64,000 bases of DNA from Pseudisothecium myosuroides. Its lineage: Eukaryota > Streptophyta > Bryopsida > Hypnales > Lembophyllaceae. The DNA lies in contig OX637290.1 of NCBI GenBank assembly GCA_951799445.1, forward strand, positions 21,570,987-21,634,986. The letters run 5' to 3'. Positions 26,501-38,907 of the stretch are shown one piece after another. The notes under the pieces were generated by a model. It searched no databases and was not told where the DNA came from. It was given only the letters and a program-made list of their open reading frames with translations. The stretch's first letter is position 1. Every line of letters starts with the position of its first letter. The position numbers were made by a program, and so were the translations under genes.

Positions 26501-29500
26501 GTTTATTAGATGTATTCTGTATCTAACTGTGGTAGTGTTATCAAAATTCAGGTGGAGCACCCTTACATCTTGAAAAAAACGCAAATGTCGAGGCTATGGT
26601 TTAAGCCTGACACCAAATTTCGCACCCCTAAGGGTTGCATTCAAATCCAGTTCAATTGCCCGGAGTCGCATTATTCACCAGAAGCGAGCGTGCTGACTCG
26701 CATCTTTACAAAATTACTCGTGGACTACGTGAACGAATATGGTGAGTTTCCTGTTCGACTTGCTTTTGAACAAGATAGTAGAGAATGAACGTTCTGCTGT
26801 TGCATGAACTTGTACAGGGTGCACTAATGTCGTTCATTCGTTATTACCAAATTTAGCAAAGTATTCTTTTTGATAAGAACAGAGTTTAAAACAATTCTTC
26901 CAAAGCGTTTCTACATATTCATGTTGGGCAGTGCCTGTGATCTCTCGGTAACATCCTGCAAATGTAAGGTAAGAATTATTGGTAAGAATAGCTTGCCAAA
27001 ACTTTTGAGGGGATTGTGAAAAGAAAGGGATATCCCATTTCTGTTCTGTATTCTGAAGAGATGCTTGTGCAGCATACTATGCACAGGTTGCCGGATTGAA
27101 TTACAGCATCGTGACAACTGGAACAGGATTTCAGGTATGCTGGTCATGCTGACACACTTTAACTTTAGTTTTATGTTAACTTGGTTCAAGTGTACTCTTC
27201 AGGATTGCTTCGTTCTAATGTTGGGGGCTTGATGATGTTCTATGGAACACAGGTATCCGTGTCAGGTTACCATCACAAGCTGATCACTTTGGTAGAGAAG
27301 ATAATTGACAAAGTTGTTAACTTTGAAGTGGAAGAGGAGCGGTTCTTAGTCATCAAGGTGAATGTCTTTCCCTAACGATTTATGTCATATAACCGTATTT
27401 CAGGGGGTTAATTGATGATGCAGTTGTGAATTTTTTTTGTGGGCGTGTATTCAATGCCGAACCAGTTTTTCGTACTTGGAGCCTGTGTGGCTGATAGCAT
27501 CTGCTAGAAGACAGCAGATGACGAGAAGCCTGATAAAGTTGTACTAACTCATTTGGAGTCACGTGATCAATTTGTAAATGCAGGAGAAAGTGATGAAAGA
27601 TTATTTGAATTTCCGTTTTCAGCAACCATACCAGCAGGTCATGTACAATTGTTCCATGCTGCTGGAGCACAGGCGTTGGCACATAAACGAGTTTATTGAA
27701 GTATTGCCAACCCTGGAGGCTCAAGATTTGACTTCATTTTTCCCTCGCATATTGTCTCGAGTGTTCTTTGAGTGCTTTATTGCAGGTATGCTTCTGCAAC
27801 GTATTATTCAGGTGCATCGTATTAAATCTCCTTTAGGGCTTACTATTCATGGTTGAAAATGTAAGGTTCTAGTGATTATATTGTGAGACTTGTAATTCAA
27901 ATGGGGCCAAACTCTATGTCACCAAAATTAGTGAACCTCGCATTTATTCGTCAAGAATTAAATAAATTGGACAACAGGAAATCGGTGATCATTGTTTGTG
28001 CATTTTTTCAGGGAATTTGACATCCAATGAAGCAGAAGGCCTGGTGGAGCAGATTGAGAACACTCTTGCAGCAGGGCCTTTGGTGAAGGCGAAGCCTCCG
28101 TTTCCATCTCAGCACATGGAACAGAGGATAGTGAAGTTGGGACCTGGCGCTGACTGGTACTTCCCTATTGCTGGGACAAATTCTCAGGATGACAACTCTG
28201 CTCTGCAGACTTACTTCCAGGTATTTATTGTGTTGCCTGGGTATACTGTAGTTTGACCTCAATTTCCAATTTGTTTTTTTCGTTATGAAAAGCAACAGAG
28301 CCGTTGGGTGCCTGTGCCTAACACTTTGAGCTTTGTATAACGTTTGGCCGGTGTTGGGTCTCAGGTTGGACAGGATAACACGCATATGAATGTACTTCTT
28401 GAATTATTCGTGCTGGCTGCAAAACGTGAAGTTTTTCATCAACTCCGAACCGTGGAGCAACTAGGATATGTTGTTTTTCTTATGTCTAAGTAAGTTTCTG
28501 ACCTTATGGTGGAAGTTTATTATAAATTGTCCGCACATCTGAGTCAGACTCCATCTGTATTTTTTGCATGAAGTATGCTGTATGATCGTCTTGGGATGTC
28601 ATTGATCTTGTCTTTGATCTGGTCTGCTTTTGTTTATTGTGGTTTTGCGTGTGTCTTAGGAATGATTATGGTGTGCGTGGAACTCATTTCATCATCCAGT
28701 CAACTGCAAAGGTGAAATGCTAACGATATCTCTGTTGTTCCCTGGATTTTGTCGAGCCAAGAGTTTTAAGACTTAGTCATTTTGAAAAATCATTTCAAGA
28801 TGAGACGTGTTTCTGCTTGACATGTATAGTGGTCGTATGTGTTCAGTCGATCACATTTCTTGAATGAACGTGTTACATACAGGATCCACGAGGCCTTGAA
28901 GAGAGGGTTGAAGTTTTTCTTGAGCAATTTGAGAAGGATTTACAGAAGATGTCAGATGAAGATTTCAAGGTATCTCAAATTTGATATGTGTTTTTTCGAG
29001 CACTTGTGTTACTATTGTAATAGGCAAGAGGTCCGCCGAGAAACTCGCTAATCATTGTGTGTGCATTTGACAAAGCTGATTTTGTGGTTGCTCGCAGAAA
29101 AACATTGATACTTTGGTTGAAATGAAACTTGAAAAGCACAAGAACCTGTGGGAAGAGAGCAGATTTTATTGGGGAGAGATTGAGGATGGGACTTTGACCT
29201 TTGACAGACCACAAGTTGAGGTATGCTTCGATTTTAAATTGCTGCGTAGTTGAAACTTTCTGTTGCTTCTTTTAGGGCACTAGAATACTAGTAGCATCAC
29301 TTCAAGCATTTTAACGTATATGCTTAAAGTGATGCTAATAGTATTCTAGAACCCTCAGAGACTCGTGTAACTCAAATGCTTTAGCATTTTAGTATCCTCT
29401 GAACTTATCTCTTGAAAAGTTGAATGACATGAATGGATTTCTGTGCTCAGGTTGCAGCCTTGAAAAAGGTGAACAAGGAAGAGCTATTGGACTTTGTAGC

Positions 29501-29792
29501 GCAGCATATTAATCGGAATTCTCCGAACCGGAGGAAGTTAAGTATTCAAGTCTATGGTGGCCTACACCTTGCGGAGTTCAAAGCTGCCAAGTTCGGAGCA
29601 CCTCAGGAAAAACTGAATGCGACTTCCGAGGGTGTGAAGTTGGATGCTGCAGAAGGAGAAGACGGTTCAGTTCTAAAGGGCAAGACGGTTCCTAGAGCAG
29701 CAGCTGATCTTATAGACAACATCTATACTTTCAAGCGTTCTCAAGAGTTACACGAGTCTCTGAGGGGCGGAAAGCATAAGGCCTATGCCTGA
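20554..29792 (+). CDS. IDE: Insulin-degrading-enzyme-type M16 zinc metalloprotease
   Basis: Twenty-six exons join in phase into 1003 residues, normal for this family: 20554-20694, 22171-22246, 22389-22456, 22587-22678, 22920-22993, 23242-23285, 23395-23446, 23557-23679, 23843-23955, 24168-24330, 24679-24771, 24990-25075, 25199-25285, 25490-25593, 25761-25863, 26350-26445, 26552-26741, 27073-27134, 27253-27357, 27584-27785, 28012-28220, 28365-28489, 28660-28711, 28883-28969, 29098-29220 and 29451-29792. All introns are GT-AG. The inverted zinc motif HFLEH is at residues 70-74, completed across the exon 2/3 junction, with the third ligand probably Glu151 in DSEN. Family motifs [36 protein letters not shown] and MKLEKHKNL are intact. 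The start follows the conserved N-terminus (IVLKN-like segment, ISDPDTDK). These enzymes degrade short peptides inside a closed chamber; the compartment is not evident, as there is no clear targeting signal and no SKL end. Confidence 0.95.
29274..29355. repeat. 82-bp intronic hairpin (tiny MITE or foldback)
   Basis: Lies in the last intron of the IDE-type gene. Arms of about 35 nt (29274-29308 and 29321-29355) are near-perfect inverted complements around a 12-nt loop. A half-copy of one arm recurs at about 30007-30032, past the gene's end, which suggests a dispersed element rather than a gene-specific structure. Confidence 0.75.
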
Positions 29793-31040
29793 AGTTTCAG
29801 GTGGATTTCATGCAAGTGTTCCATTATTTTGATTCTGTTCATGATGGTTAGATTCCCTTGAGCAACAATTTTGTAGCGGTTCATGTCTGAGTTGAGAGTA
29901 CAGGAAATGACTTTGTCTTCCATGCGAGTGCTTCTAGACATTATAAGAAATATGACATCTTTCATCTGTTATCTGGACCTTACCACTTCTCGCCTGAGAT
30001 AGAGGATTCTATTTGCGTCACTTTAAGCATTTTATCCAATATGCAGGAGTGTGATCTTGGGGAGGTCATTATAGAGCTGCTATGGAGCAATAGCTTTGGG
30101 CAAATCTTTCGAGATCAAATTCTTATCACTATGCATAAATTTCGTATGCAATTCCAAAGTGCGAAGTTGTAGATCACTGTAAGTGACAATGGACAACCCA
30201 ATTTTTACTCAAAGATCAGTAGCCGGAGCCATTTAGCCAAGTCATGCTTACAACGCTTTCTTATTGAAGGCCAACCAAGTGTGTTGGAAGAGAGATCAGT
30301 TGCGATTGTTAACAGGGGGGTCAGCACCAGGTCCCAAAATCTGTGTCCGAAATGTGGGGTTTGAAATTGCAGGAGTTTTTCAGTAGTACTAACCTGAGAA
30401 GTCTAAACATGACTATTTTGTAGATGGAGCTCTGAAAGTAAGAACTACTGATGTTGAAGCTCTTCTCTCACTGCATTCCAAGGACTGTCATTTCTTCAAG
30501 TATACTTTTATTGACGGATCCAACATTGCACATTTATACTCTTGGTCTACAGCCTCCCATTCAGTGGTCAAATGGTACATTTGGACTCTGGTCTGACGCC
30601 TATTCTTTTCTTGACATGGTCAATGACCAATTTGTTTCCTCTCAGAGCTATACCTGCACACATGCTCAAGTGGGAATGTTGTTCAAAAAGACAGATTTTC
30701 TGCACAAAATTATGTTTCTTCATTTTATTTTATAAACCGTATTCAATTTTCTTCCTTGTATGAAAATGAGAACATTTTTTTAGTATTTTTGAACATTTTT
30801 CTCCATACATACTGAAGTACTAAAAGGGGCGAAAATGGTTGTTCCCACTGTAGTTTCTTATTAAGCTTCAAATCACTTTAAAAAGTGTTTAGTCACATGA
30901 TTTTTGACATGACCATTTTATGCACTTGTGAACTTGTTTTTATATGTTCTTAAATCAAACATGGGATAAGTGTTGTAATTCAAATAACACCTCAATTTTC
31001 TTAAGTTTTGGTTTTGTAATAACCAATGTAGCTATCTACA
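29793..31040. other. 3' flank of the IDE-type gene and intergenic DNA
   Basis: The first few hundred bases are probably 3' untranslated sequence. I looked on the minus strand for a final exon of the neighbouring aspartic protease (a segment like V-Y-D-N followed by I-G-W) and found none. Confidence 0.4.
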
Positions 31041-31537
31041 CTAAATAGTGAAATTAGGTTGCCCCACGCTAATTTCTCAACATTTGACACTATATAAATA
31101 CTTATTGTTACTATACAAGAATGCACTACTTTTGAATTACACAAAATAGGGAAATTAGGTTGCCTTAACAATTAGGCTACCCTACTCTAAAAGAGGTACT
31201 TTACAAGCCATCAAAGTCGACAAATACTTCTATAGATATTTCCATTTGTATACTTGGAGGTTCATCAATCCCAATTACATCAATACCTAATTCAAAAGTA
31301 GTGCATTCTTGTACACTAACAATAGATATTTTTATATTGTCAAATGTCAAGAAATTAGTATTGGACAACCTAATTTTATTATTTTGTGTAGGTATTGTTT
31401 GTAATTGCAACTCATGAACCTCCATGTGTACAAATGGAAATAGTTTTAGAAATATTTGTTAATTTTGATGGCTTGTAAAGTATCTTTCTTGGAGTAAGGC
31501 AACCTAGTTGTTCAAGCAACCTAATTTCACTATTTTG
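31041..31537. mobile_element. MITE with CAAAATAG-type ends at the 3' end of the protease gene
   Basis: Ends are CTAAATAGTGAAATTAGGTTGCC on the left and the matching complement ending CTATTTTG on the right. Internal segments 31145-31320 and 31376-31537 are inverted copies of each other, so the copy is partly fold-back. The right half matches the 249-bp element at 42224-42472. The right border lies inside the open frame of the last protease exon. Confidence 0.7.
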
Positions 31538-34500
31538 CATAAAGTGGTAATAGTGAAATATTGCTTTATTGTACCTCCAATCAAATTGACCGCCATTTCA
31601 TCATCAATTGAACGTTCAACATAAATAGCCAAGGCAATTATGTATTGATGGAGAATCCTGTTTTCGTATGGTAGATCCAATATGTCCTTCCATATTACAA
31701 ATAAAATTTATTGTTAAATCAAGATGATTTCATTATATCTATTATATTTATATAGTCAAAATAATTGAAATTGAATACCTTTGACTATGAAAAGTTAGCG
31801 TTCAAATATGTTACAGAGTATAAATTTAGCATGATAAAGATGTTTCATTATTAGTTCTTCTAACTTGACACTTTTATTTTTCTCTTAAATACTTTTTTCA
31901 AAATTTTCAAATTTCCTTATACATATTTTTGCAAGAATGAAATTTCATATAAGGCTTGTTTTTGACAAAGTTAATTTCTATATGCAATAAGAAATTTTGA
32001 AATTAAATAATAGCATCTCTAATTTTTTGAAAGCATACTACATTTTAAGGTCATTGTATAATTATAATAGATTTCTTTTAGAATCTTCAATAATCTATCA
32101 ATATTTTTAGAAATAAGAATAATACATTTGAAGTTTATTAAAACATTTCACTAGATAATTTAATTTTTATTTTATTCTATCATAAATGTAATTATTCATA
32201 ATATACAATCATCAAAATTTGGAAAAGTTCTTGGGCTTGTGTAACTAACAATTACTTGAAGGTAGCCAAATGGGCTTATCCTAAAAATATATTCTTCCTC
32301 TTTTTGTGTTTTCTTTTCTTTATCTTTATCTTCTTTCTTTTCGTCCTCTTTTCCTTTTTTTTCCATTTGTTTATCTTTTATAATCTTTTCTTTTCTTTTT
32401 CCTTTTTCTTCCGTGTAGAAAATCATTTTTATCTCTTTGAAATGTTTGTATATTGAAAAATAACTGTCCAAAGGTGGGCTGAAAATGGAATAGAAGAATT
32501 CAAATAACTTAAAATCTCAAAATTTTAATATTTTAATATAGAATTTTAGAAAAAATATTATATTATATCCTTTAAAAATTATGTTAAAAAATCAGTAAAT
32601 TGTATTCAAACACTTATATCATGACTTTTAACTAACAAACTAAGTACTAACACATAATTTATAAATACCTTCGCCAAAAGTGCGTGTGACTACCATATGT
32701 ACGATCACGTATATAGCCATGACGTTTTGCACAAGCTGATACCTAAAATATAATAAAGTCTTTATCAACCAAAGTATTGGTCTTAAAACGAATATTAGAA
32801 AAAATGATTTTGAATCATTTTTATTTTTTATTGTAAGAATAATAATTTTAAATGATTTTAAAAAGAAATTTGGATATTTTTATTGTTATGTAATTGTGTA
32901 TACAAGCCTTAAGTTATTTTTTATATTTTTTATAAATGAAAATAAAAATAAAAATTTATAGACATTTGATAATACTTCAAATACTTGTTACTTAGAATCT
33001 ATTGAACTAAATGTATTAAATTGAAAAACATTTAGAATCTCGAAAACACTATAGATAAACACAGTTCTTTGTACAAAGATTGCATTTCTTCTTTATATGA
33101 TATAGATTAGAAGATATTTTTCAATATGGAAATTTTACTGAAATATATCTTTATTTGACATAGAAAATAATTTCAGAATATGTAGTCTTTTTTAGTTTTG
33201 AAATAATTTTTTCATTAATTTTGTATTAGATCTTCTACCTTCATAATTCTTTAATGTTTAAGAAATATAATTATTTTTACATCTTATTGGAATTGACATT
33301 ACTTACAATCTCAAAAACACGATGGTACAATGGTGGAATCAAAAACATATACGCACTTCCAGTATCGATGACAGTGGCACCATTTATCATATCATGTTTT
33401 GTAAAATTGTATTTGTAACTACCCATTTGTATGGAATGAAAATAAATAATATCATGCCTAGATTAAAAAGAATGAATGTTGATAAGGAATTTTGGTTCAA
33501 TTTTATTTTCATCCAATATAATAAAAAATGTTTTGTCTAGTGCAAAAATGGTGATATAAAATGTATATAAATGATGAATTAATTAATATTATGAATTCAT
33601 ATAGTGTCACAATTTTCTATGACTTAAAATAGAATTGTATAACTGTCTATATTTTAAAAATAATTTGTTGTTCAAATTGTTTTGGAAAGCACTTATTTTG
33701 TTCACTTTGTATGATGATTTGAATGAAATTTTGCTTCATAATAATATAATTACTAACTACAACTAATATTGTTTTATACTTGCTACTCTTGTTTGATTTT
33801 ATGTAGCTATCTAACCACTAATTTAGTGAAGACAATTGAATACATTGTAAAGGTTACCCTAGGATTCTAAATGATTCATACTCAAAAAATCATTTTTTCT
33901 AGCAACTTTGATGCCAAATTGCCCCCAAAATAGAATTTGTATTAAACAAAGCATGATGAGTAATATTAAAAAACTTGAATTTTGTTGATTACTAATAAAT
34001 CAAAAAGTAATACTTAGTTTGACACTCATTCAAAAAACAAGTTTGATAGGTTGGACATGGACAAATGGCCTTGCAAATGGCTAGGAAAGCACAACTTGGG
34101 GGCTTAGGGTAGATTTGAGGAATTGGGTGAAACTAACTTAGCATTGAAATTTGTGTGCAATTTTGTAAACCTTTCATCTTAAAGAATCACTATTGTATTT
34201 GAAATACTCTAAGTATATCTATTAATCTTGTTCACATTTCATTTTCATCATTATGATAATTTCCACAAGTATCACTATAGACCTTCAAAGATATTTTGTA
34301 AACACACCCATTTTCAGGCGGTTTTGCACCCATGGGGATCCATTGGTATTCCTTATCGTAGTCAGCTGGTTGCCCAAGGATGAAATAACCAACAGGATCA
34401 AGATTTGCATGCAATCCATCATGATCAATTTGATAAACTCCATATTGAAAACAAAACCCAACCATATGTTGAATGAGGCCTTTCTCTGCCATTTGATTCG

Positions 34501-37500
34501 GAACACTTATAGACATATTTCCAAGGCCCATAAGTCCATAGATAGCAGGCACTAAATTTTCAGAGACACTAAATGCACATCTATAAATAAAACATTACAA
34601 ACAATGCCAACAATTAGTATTACACAAATCAATGGTTTAGGACATTATTATTACAATTAGTTTCAAAATACTAGAAATTTAGGAAAAAAGTTAAAGTCAG
34701 TATATCCAAAGTGCCTCCCAAAGCAGCACTATATTCTATTGTTGTACTGTACATTTGATGTCCCTAAGAATAGGATTCTAGTACAAAATCAATTTTCTTA
34801 GTTTGTTGGTTTTGGAATATTTACCTCAAAAGGTTTAAAACCTTGAGGAATGAATTGATGCATGGCTAATCAAAAATACATAAACTTTGGCAAACCGAAT
34901 GCTACATATCATGTTAATACAATGATAAACAAGAGAATTGGTTAACCCTAGCAAGATGTGGCCCTATCACCAAGGTAGTCAACCCAAAACTATCAGATTT
35001 GAGGGTGAATAAATACATTCTTTGTTTCTCCAGTTTCTTTGAAAGTCATTCATTGGACACTTTTAGTCGTCACTATTGAGGAGCTGGGATCAATATTAAA
35101 GGCCTAGTGCAGTACCCAAATTTGAGAGTGGCTGCAGCTGCTTTATTTGGAGAAGAGCCTCTTGCTGAGATTGACAAACCATCTTCAACAAGAGCCGCTG
35201 CCAAACGAGAACAAGTGTGAAAACTCAATTCAAAGCACATGTGCTGCAATTGAGGCCCGCACTCTGTGAAGGGCACATATCTATTGGAAAAATCTCCCAT
35301 TGATTCTGCAAGTTCCTGCTCATATTTCTTTGGGGACACAAAATCCTCGGGTGCAGGAGTATAAAATGTTTCTTTGGCCTACCCATGACAAAATCAACCT
35401 GTTTTTTATGAGATTGGATTCTTAATATCCAGACAAATGTTATATGAGATAAGGTACCTGCACCTCATGGCGACGCATTCTTAAAGGATCACGTACATTC
35501 TTGCCTAAAATGCATAAGGTTTGAACATGAGAATATAGGGTTGGTTTTGAGTATATCTATAATTAGCACTTTGGAAGTTCACAGCTTATTCATATAGTGT
35601 CCAAAAACTACATGCCAAAAAAGGCAATCTAGTAACTGAGGCAATATATTTCAATTAAGACAACCAAATAATAGGAACAAAGAGAAAATACTTATTTTGG
35701 ACTCTTTCAGGTGTACATACAGATCCATTCCCAGTACTGATCAGTTTTATGCAACTTTGACTAAGTTACTACTGACAACTCCAAGGAAGATTCTAAGAAA
35801 CAGAACAGAGAGTAATATCGTGTACCCTTTGAGGATGCGGATAGTAGTTGCAGAACAACCAAGATGCCCAACTTCCAGTGTCCAAAGCCATTAAATATAC
35901 TTTCCCTTTCACCTCAACTTCAATTCGATACACACTGTCCACAAGCAATGAATTTCAATTAGCCTTGCCACTATACAGTAGGTTCAACAGCTAATATACA
36001 CCAGTTTCAGGTTGCTGGGATACGAACAAGAAACACCACTTTCTAAGATGAGACTATGATAGATAGATAGTATCCAAAATTGAGAGACCAGGGGTTTGAA
36101 TGCCAATTCCTTGTGTTGTTGCTTACTGACAAATTTGCTAGCTTTCCAACTGAAAGAATTAAGTTACATGCAAATAAGTATAGACTATGATAACAAATGG
36201 GAAATTTAATATTGATCACCAAGCAGTTGCAACATTATGTGACAAATGAAATGCAACACAAGGAGAAGAGTAAATTCAAAAGAAGCAGAAACCAATACTT
36301 TGTCGAGATTAAAAAACCTAACCGCTTTGTGAACACACAAGTAGAAAATGCTATTGCAACATTTATATACGTGGAAAGCATGTGTAAATCTCCAGTGAAA
36401 GAACAGTTCCTATAAGTGAAATCATATACATGTGTTTTACTACAGGGCGAACCTCCGAGATGTAAGTTGAAGCCTCCGGTTTATCCGCCATCAAAGATCT
36501 ACGAAGAGAACCTCTGAAAATCGACGACGGGTTGTTGAATGAGGCATCTCGCCAAGTCAAATTTACGGCAGCGGCATACACTGGAAAGACAAAGGATTTT
36601 CTCTCCGGTTCCGTCTGAGAACCATGCCTTGTCCATAGTATAACAACCACCAAGGCTCCCATTACAAGAGCAAGAAAATCTTTCAAAGAGAAACACTTTG
36701 GAGAGTAATCATATCGCTTTGAACTTCGCAATGCTTGTAAATCCTGTAAAACAAAGAGCGAGCGCAAGTAAGATCTACCGACCAGCCAGAAAAAAACAGA
36801 TTGTGATGATTGTGAAATAACGAATTTAAATCTGAACCTAAGGTGAGGTTTATCTGTTGCAGTCGGTAAAGGCAAACAATCTGAGCTCTAATAAATGATG
36901 TCGTCTCTTTGCTGCTGCTAATCTAATTCCGGTAAACAAGATTAAAGGTCCACAATGATCATTGCTCAAGTCTCGAAAGGAGAGTAGGTATAGAAAGCTG
37001 CATTGGCCAGTGGCTAAAGGAATAAACATCAGAAAGTCACATATAAAGCGCTGAGCATAGGTACAAATTATCATGATGGCCAAACTTTAATATGCTCTGT
37101 TAGAAAATCGAAGGGGACTCCAGTGCACGAGAGAATACGTCATTTAAAATAGCGTATCCAAAAGTAAAAAGGACTCGAAGTTTTATTGATAGATGACCTA
37201 AAAAAACTGACAAAAGTTCTTCTGATGAAGTTCTCTACATTCTCAAAATCAATATGCACTCATCGTGCAAGATTTACGGTGTCGCATTTAGGTACCTCTA
37301 CCTTAATGACCCACAATGCACAAAAACATGACCAAGGAGGCACATGAGTTGAGCAACGGCATGGATTTAGGTATTCCTGTTGAGTATAATTCTCCAATTT
37401 TTCGGTCAGTTGGGGGACAGGAATGACACGCAAGGGTCACCCTTGTCATCAAATCAGAAAGCATACTGCATTGCATACATCAGGTGAGAAAGAGATTCTG

Positions 37501-37713
37501 TGATTGGCGCATGATCGAGCAAGATTACAGCATGCGTTTAGAGGCATATCTCTAAGTATTTCTAAAATGTTTTCAACTCAAGCCTGACCACAGAGATCAC
37601 CTACCCCCCCAAAAAAGTTGCGAGAAGTAGCTTACCTGCAAATTTCGAGTTGGTCTTCCGTCGGTTCCAGGTGATTCCGACCTTCCTAGGTTTGCACTAT
37701 TAAATCTCCTCAT
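31504..37713 (-). CDS. Membrane-anchored A1-family aspartic protease, divergent
   Basis: Ten exons join in phase into 569 residues: 37636-37713, 36430-36743, 35826-35934, 35458-35499, 35116-35378, 34308-34580, 33307-33457, 32669-32742, 32256-32478 and 31504-31686 (complement). A single membrane segment lies at about residues 49-63. Both catalytic triads are present as DTGS, at 149-152 and 391-394. Typical A1 features follow: ALVEDGLSI, the FGC turn, GLMGLGN and a late SPFGYL. Oddities: the usual Trp-Leu-Gln-Cys stretch after the first triad is altered, a lysine/glutamate-rich insert occupies about 458-498, and the expected C-terminal Tyr-Asp/Ile-Gly-Trp segment is missing because the last exon reads into a MITE and stops at 31504. 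An alternative splice donor (GGAG then GTACAA) just before the MITE would restore the family's Gly-Asp if a further exon exists; none was found. It resembles plant membrane-anchored aspartic proteases. Functional status is uncertain. Confidence 0.75.
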
Positions 37714-38907
37714 TGTTTTGCAAGCTATTTATAACCTTGCCCTGAATCACACTTTTAGACCACAAAAACAAGGCCGGGAATGTGTCATCATTGCCCTAAA
37801 AAGCTCAATATCATCCTGGTAATGGTCCCGTGCTTCCATTTCCTTAAACCTGCAGCCGCTGAACTCTGGAATACATATTCTTCCCCTTCGCTGCGTGATA
37901 AGGCAAAATTCTGAGCAAAACTATGTGCAACTCATATTTCTCATTGATTGTTTAATTACAATCAACCATTTATATTGGTGGCCTTCACAATCTCAAAGCA
38001 GATGATGAGTGTTCCCATACTTACTTGCCCTCGAAGGTTGGGGAGACAATGTCCTCAATAACGTTGAGATAAGAGGTAGACCTGGGAGTAGAACCTCCTT
38101 GAAGAAAGTAACAATTGAGTTAAGATCTGCCTCTTCAAACCACCTGCCCTAATTGTATCGTATGTATTGATACAGTAGATACTGCGCCGATCCTGTAGTA
38201 AATTTATAGACGGGGCTATCCTAAACAAAGGTAGCCTCCCTAACGTGAGCGAACCTCTTGAGAGCCAACCTTGCCACAAGTTTTTGCATCACTGAATGAG
38301 GAAAAACAAAAACAAAAACTCAGCTCCATCAATCGTACGTTATACCAGTATCTGAACATCGATTCTTAAGAAACTCTGGGCGGACACTACAGGTCAGAGC
38401 TGGTCTTCAGATTTTCAAATAATATAACATGCCTGTATCATAGTCCACTCATACATAGCACGTGAACCATTCCGAATTCAAGAAAAGAAAGGCCCTCAAC
38501 ATGCCCTTCATCAAGAGCACCACATGCCACTGGCCGCTAGCGACTTGAACCATATTGCCAAAGTTGACAAGTACATGCATTGTAAAAGAACTACAATTGC
38601 AACTATCAGGCAAAAAATAAGAGGCCTTTTTAACTGAATCGCATAAATACGAGCCCAGCACCAGAAGAAGCAAAGAAGCACCATGCTTTTGCAGAAACAA
38701 CATGTTGGACAAGACAGTACAGCAAAATATTCATTTCAAAAGTGTAGTGAGCAGTTCAGCAACACCAAGTGGCAACATTTGTCAAAACTTTACAATGCTG
38801 CCGTCCATCGGTATCCCTCAATTAAGCGGCTGTCCAAACCGTCTCCAAACTAGAAATTGGTCATGGGATGGAAGTGGGAAGCTCAAGCTTCCATGACTTC
38901 AATAGTT
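37714..38907. other. Intergenic DNA between two minus-strand genes
   Basis: Holds the 5' flank of the aspartic protease and the 3' flank of the next gene. Short open frames on both strands (38055-38279, 38449-38712, 38702-38896) have no recognisable features. Confidence 0.45.

Noticed and set aside
32256..32456. Phe-rich plus-strand frame that could pass for a membrane protein
   Set aside because: It is the antisense of the Lys/Glu-rich protease exon.
33322..33540. Plus-strand frame containing an Asp-Asp-Ser-Gly-Thr string
   Set aside because: The resemblance to an aspartic-protease triad is a coincidence of the antisense strand; the true triad exon is on the minus strand at 33307-33457.
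36085..36110. GGTTTGAATGCC-like string resembling a tRNA T-arm
   Set aside because: No acceptor, D or anticodon stem can be folded around it.
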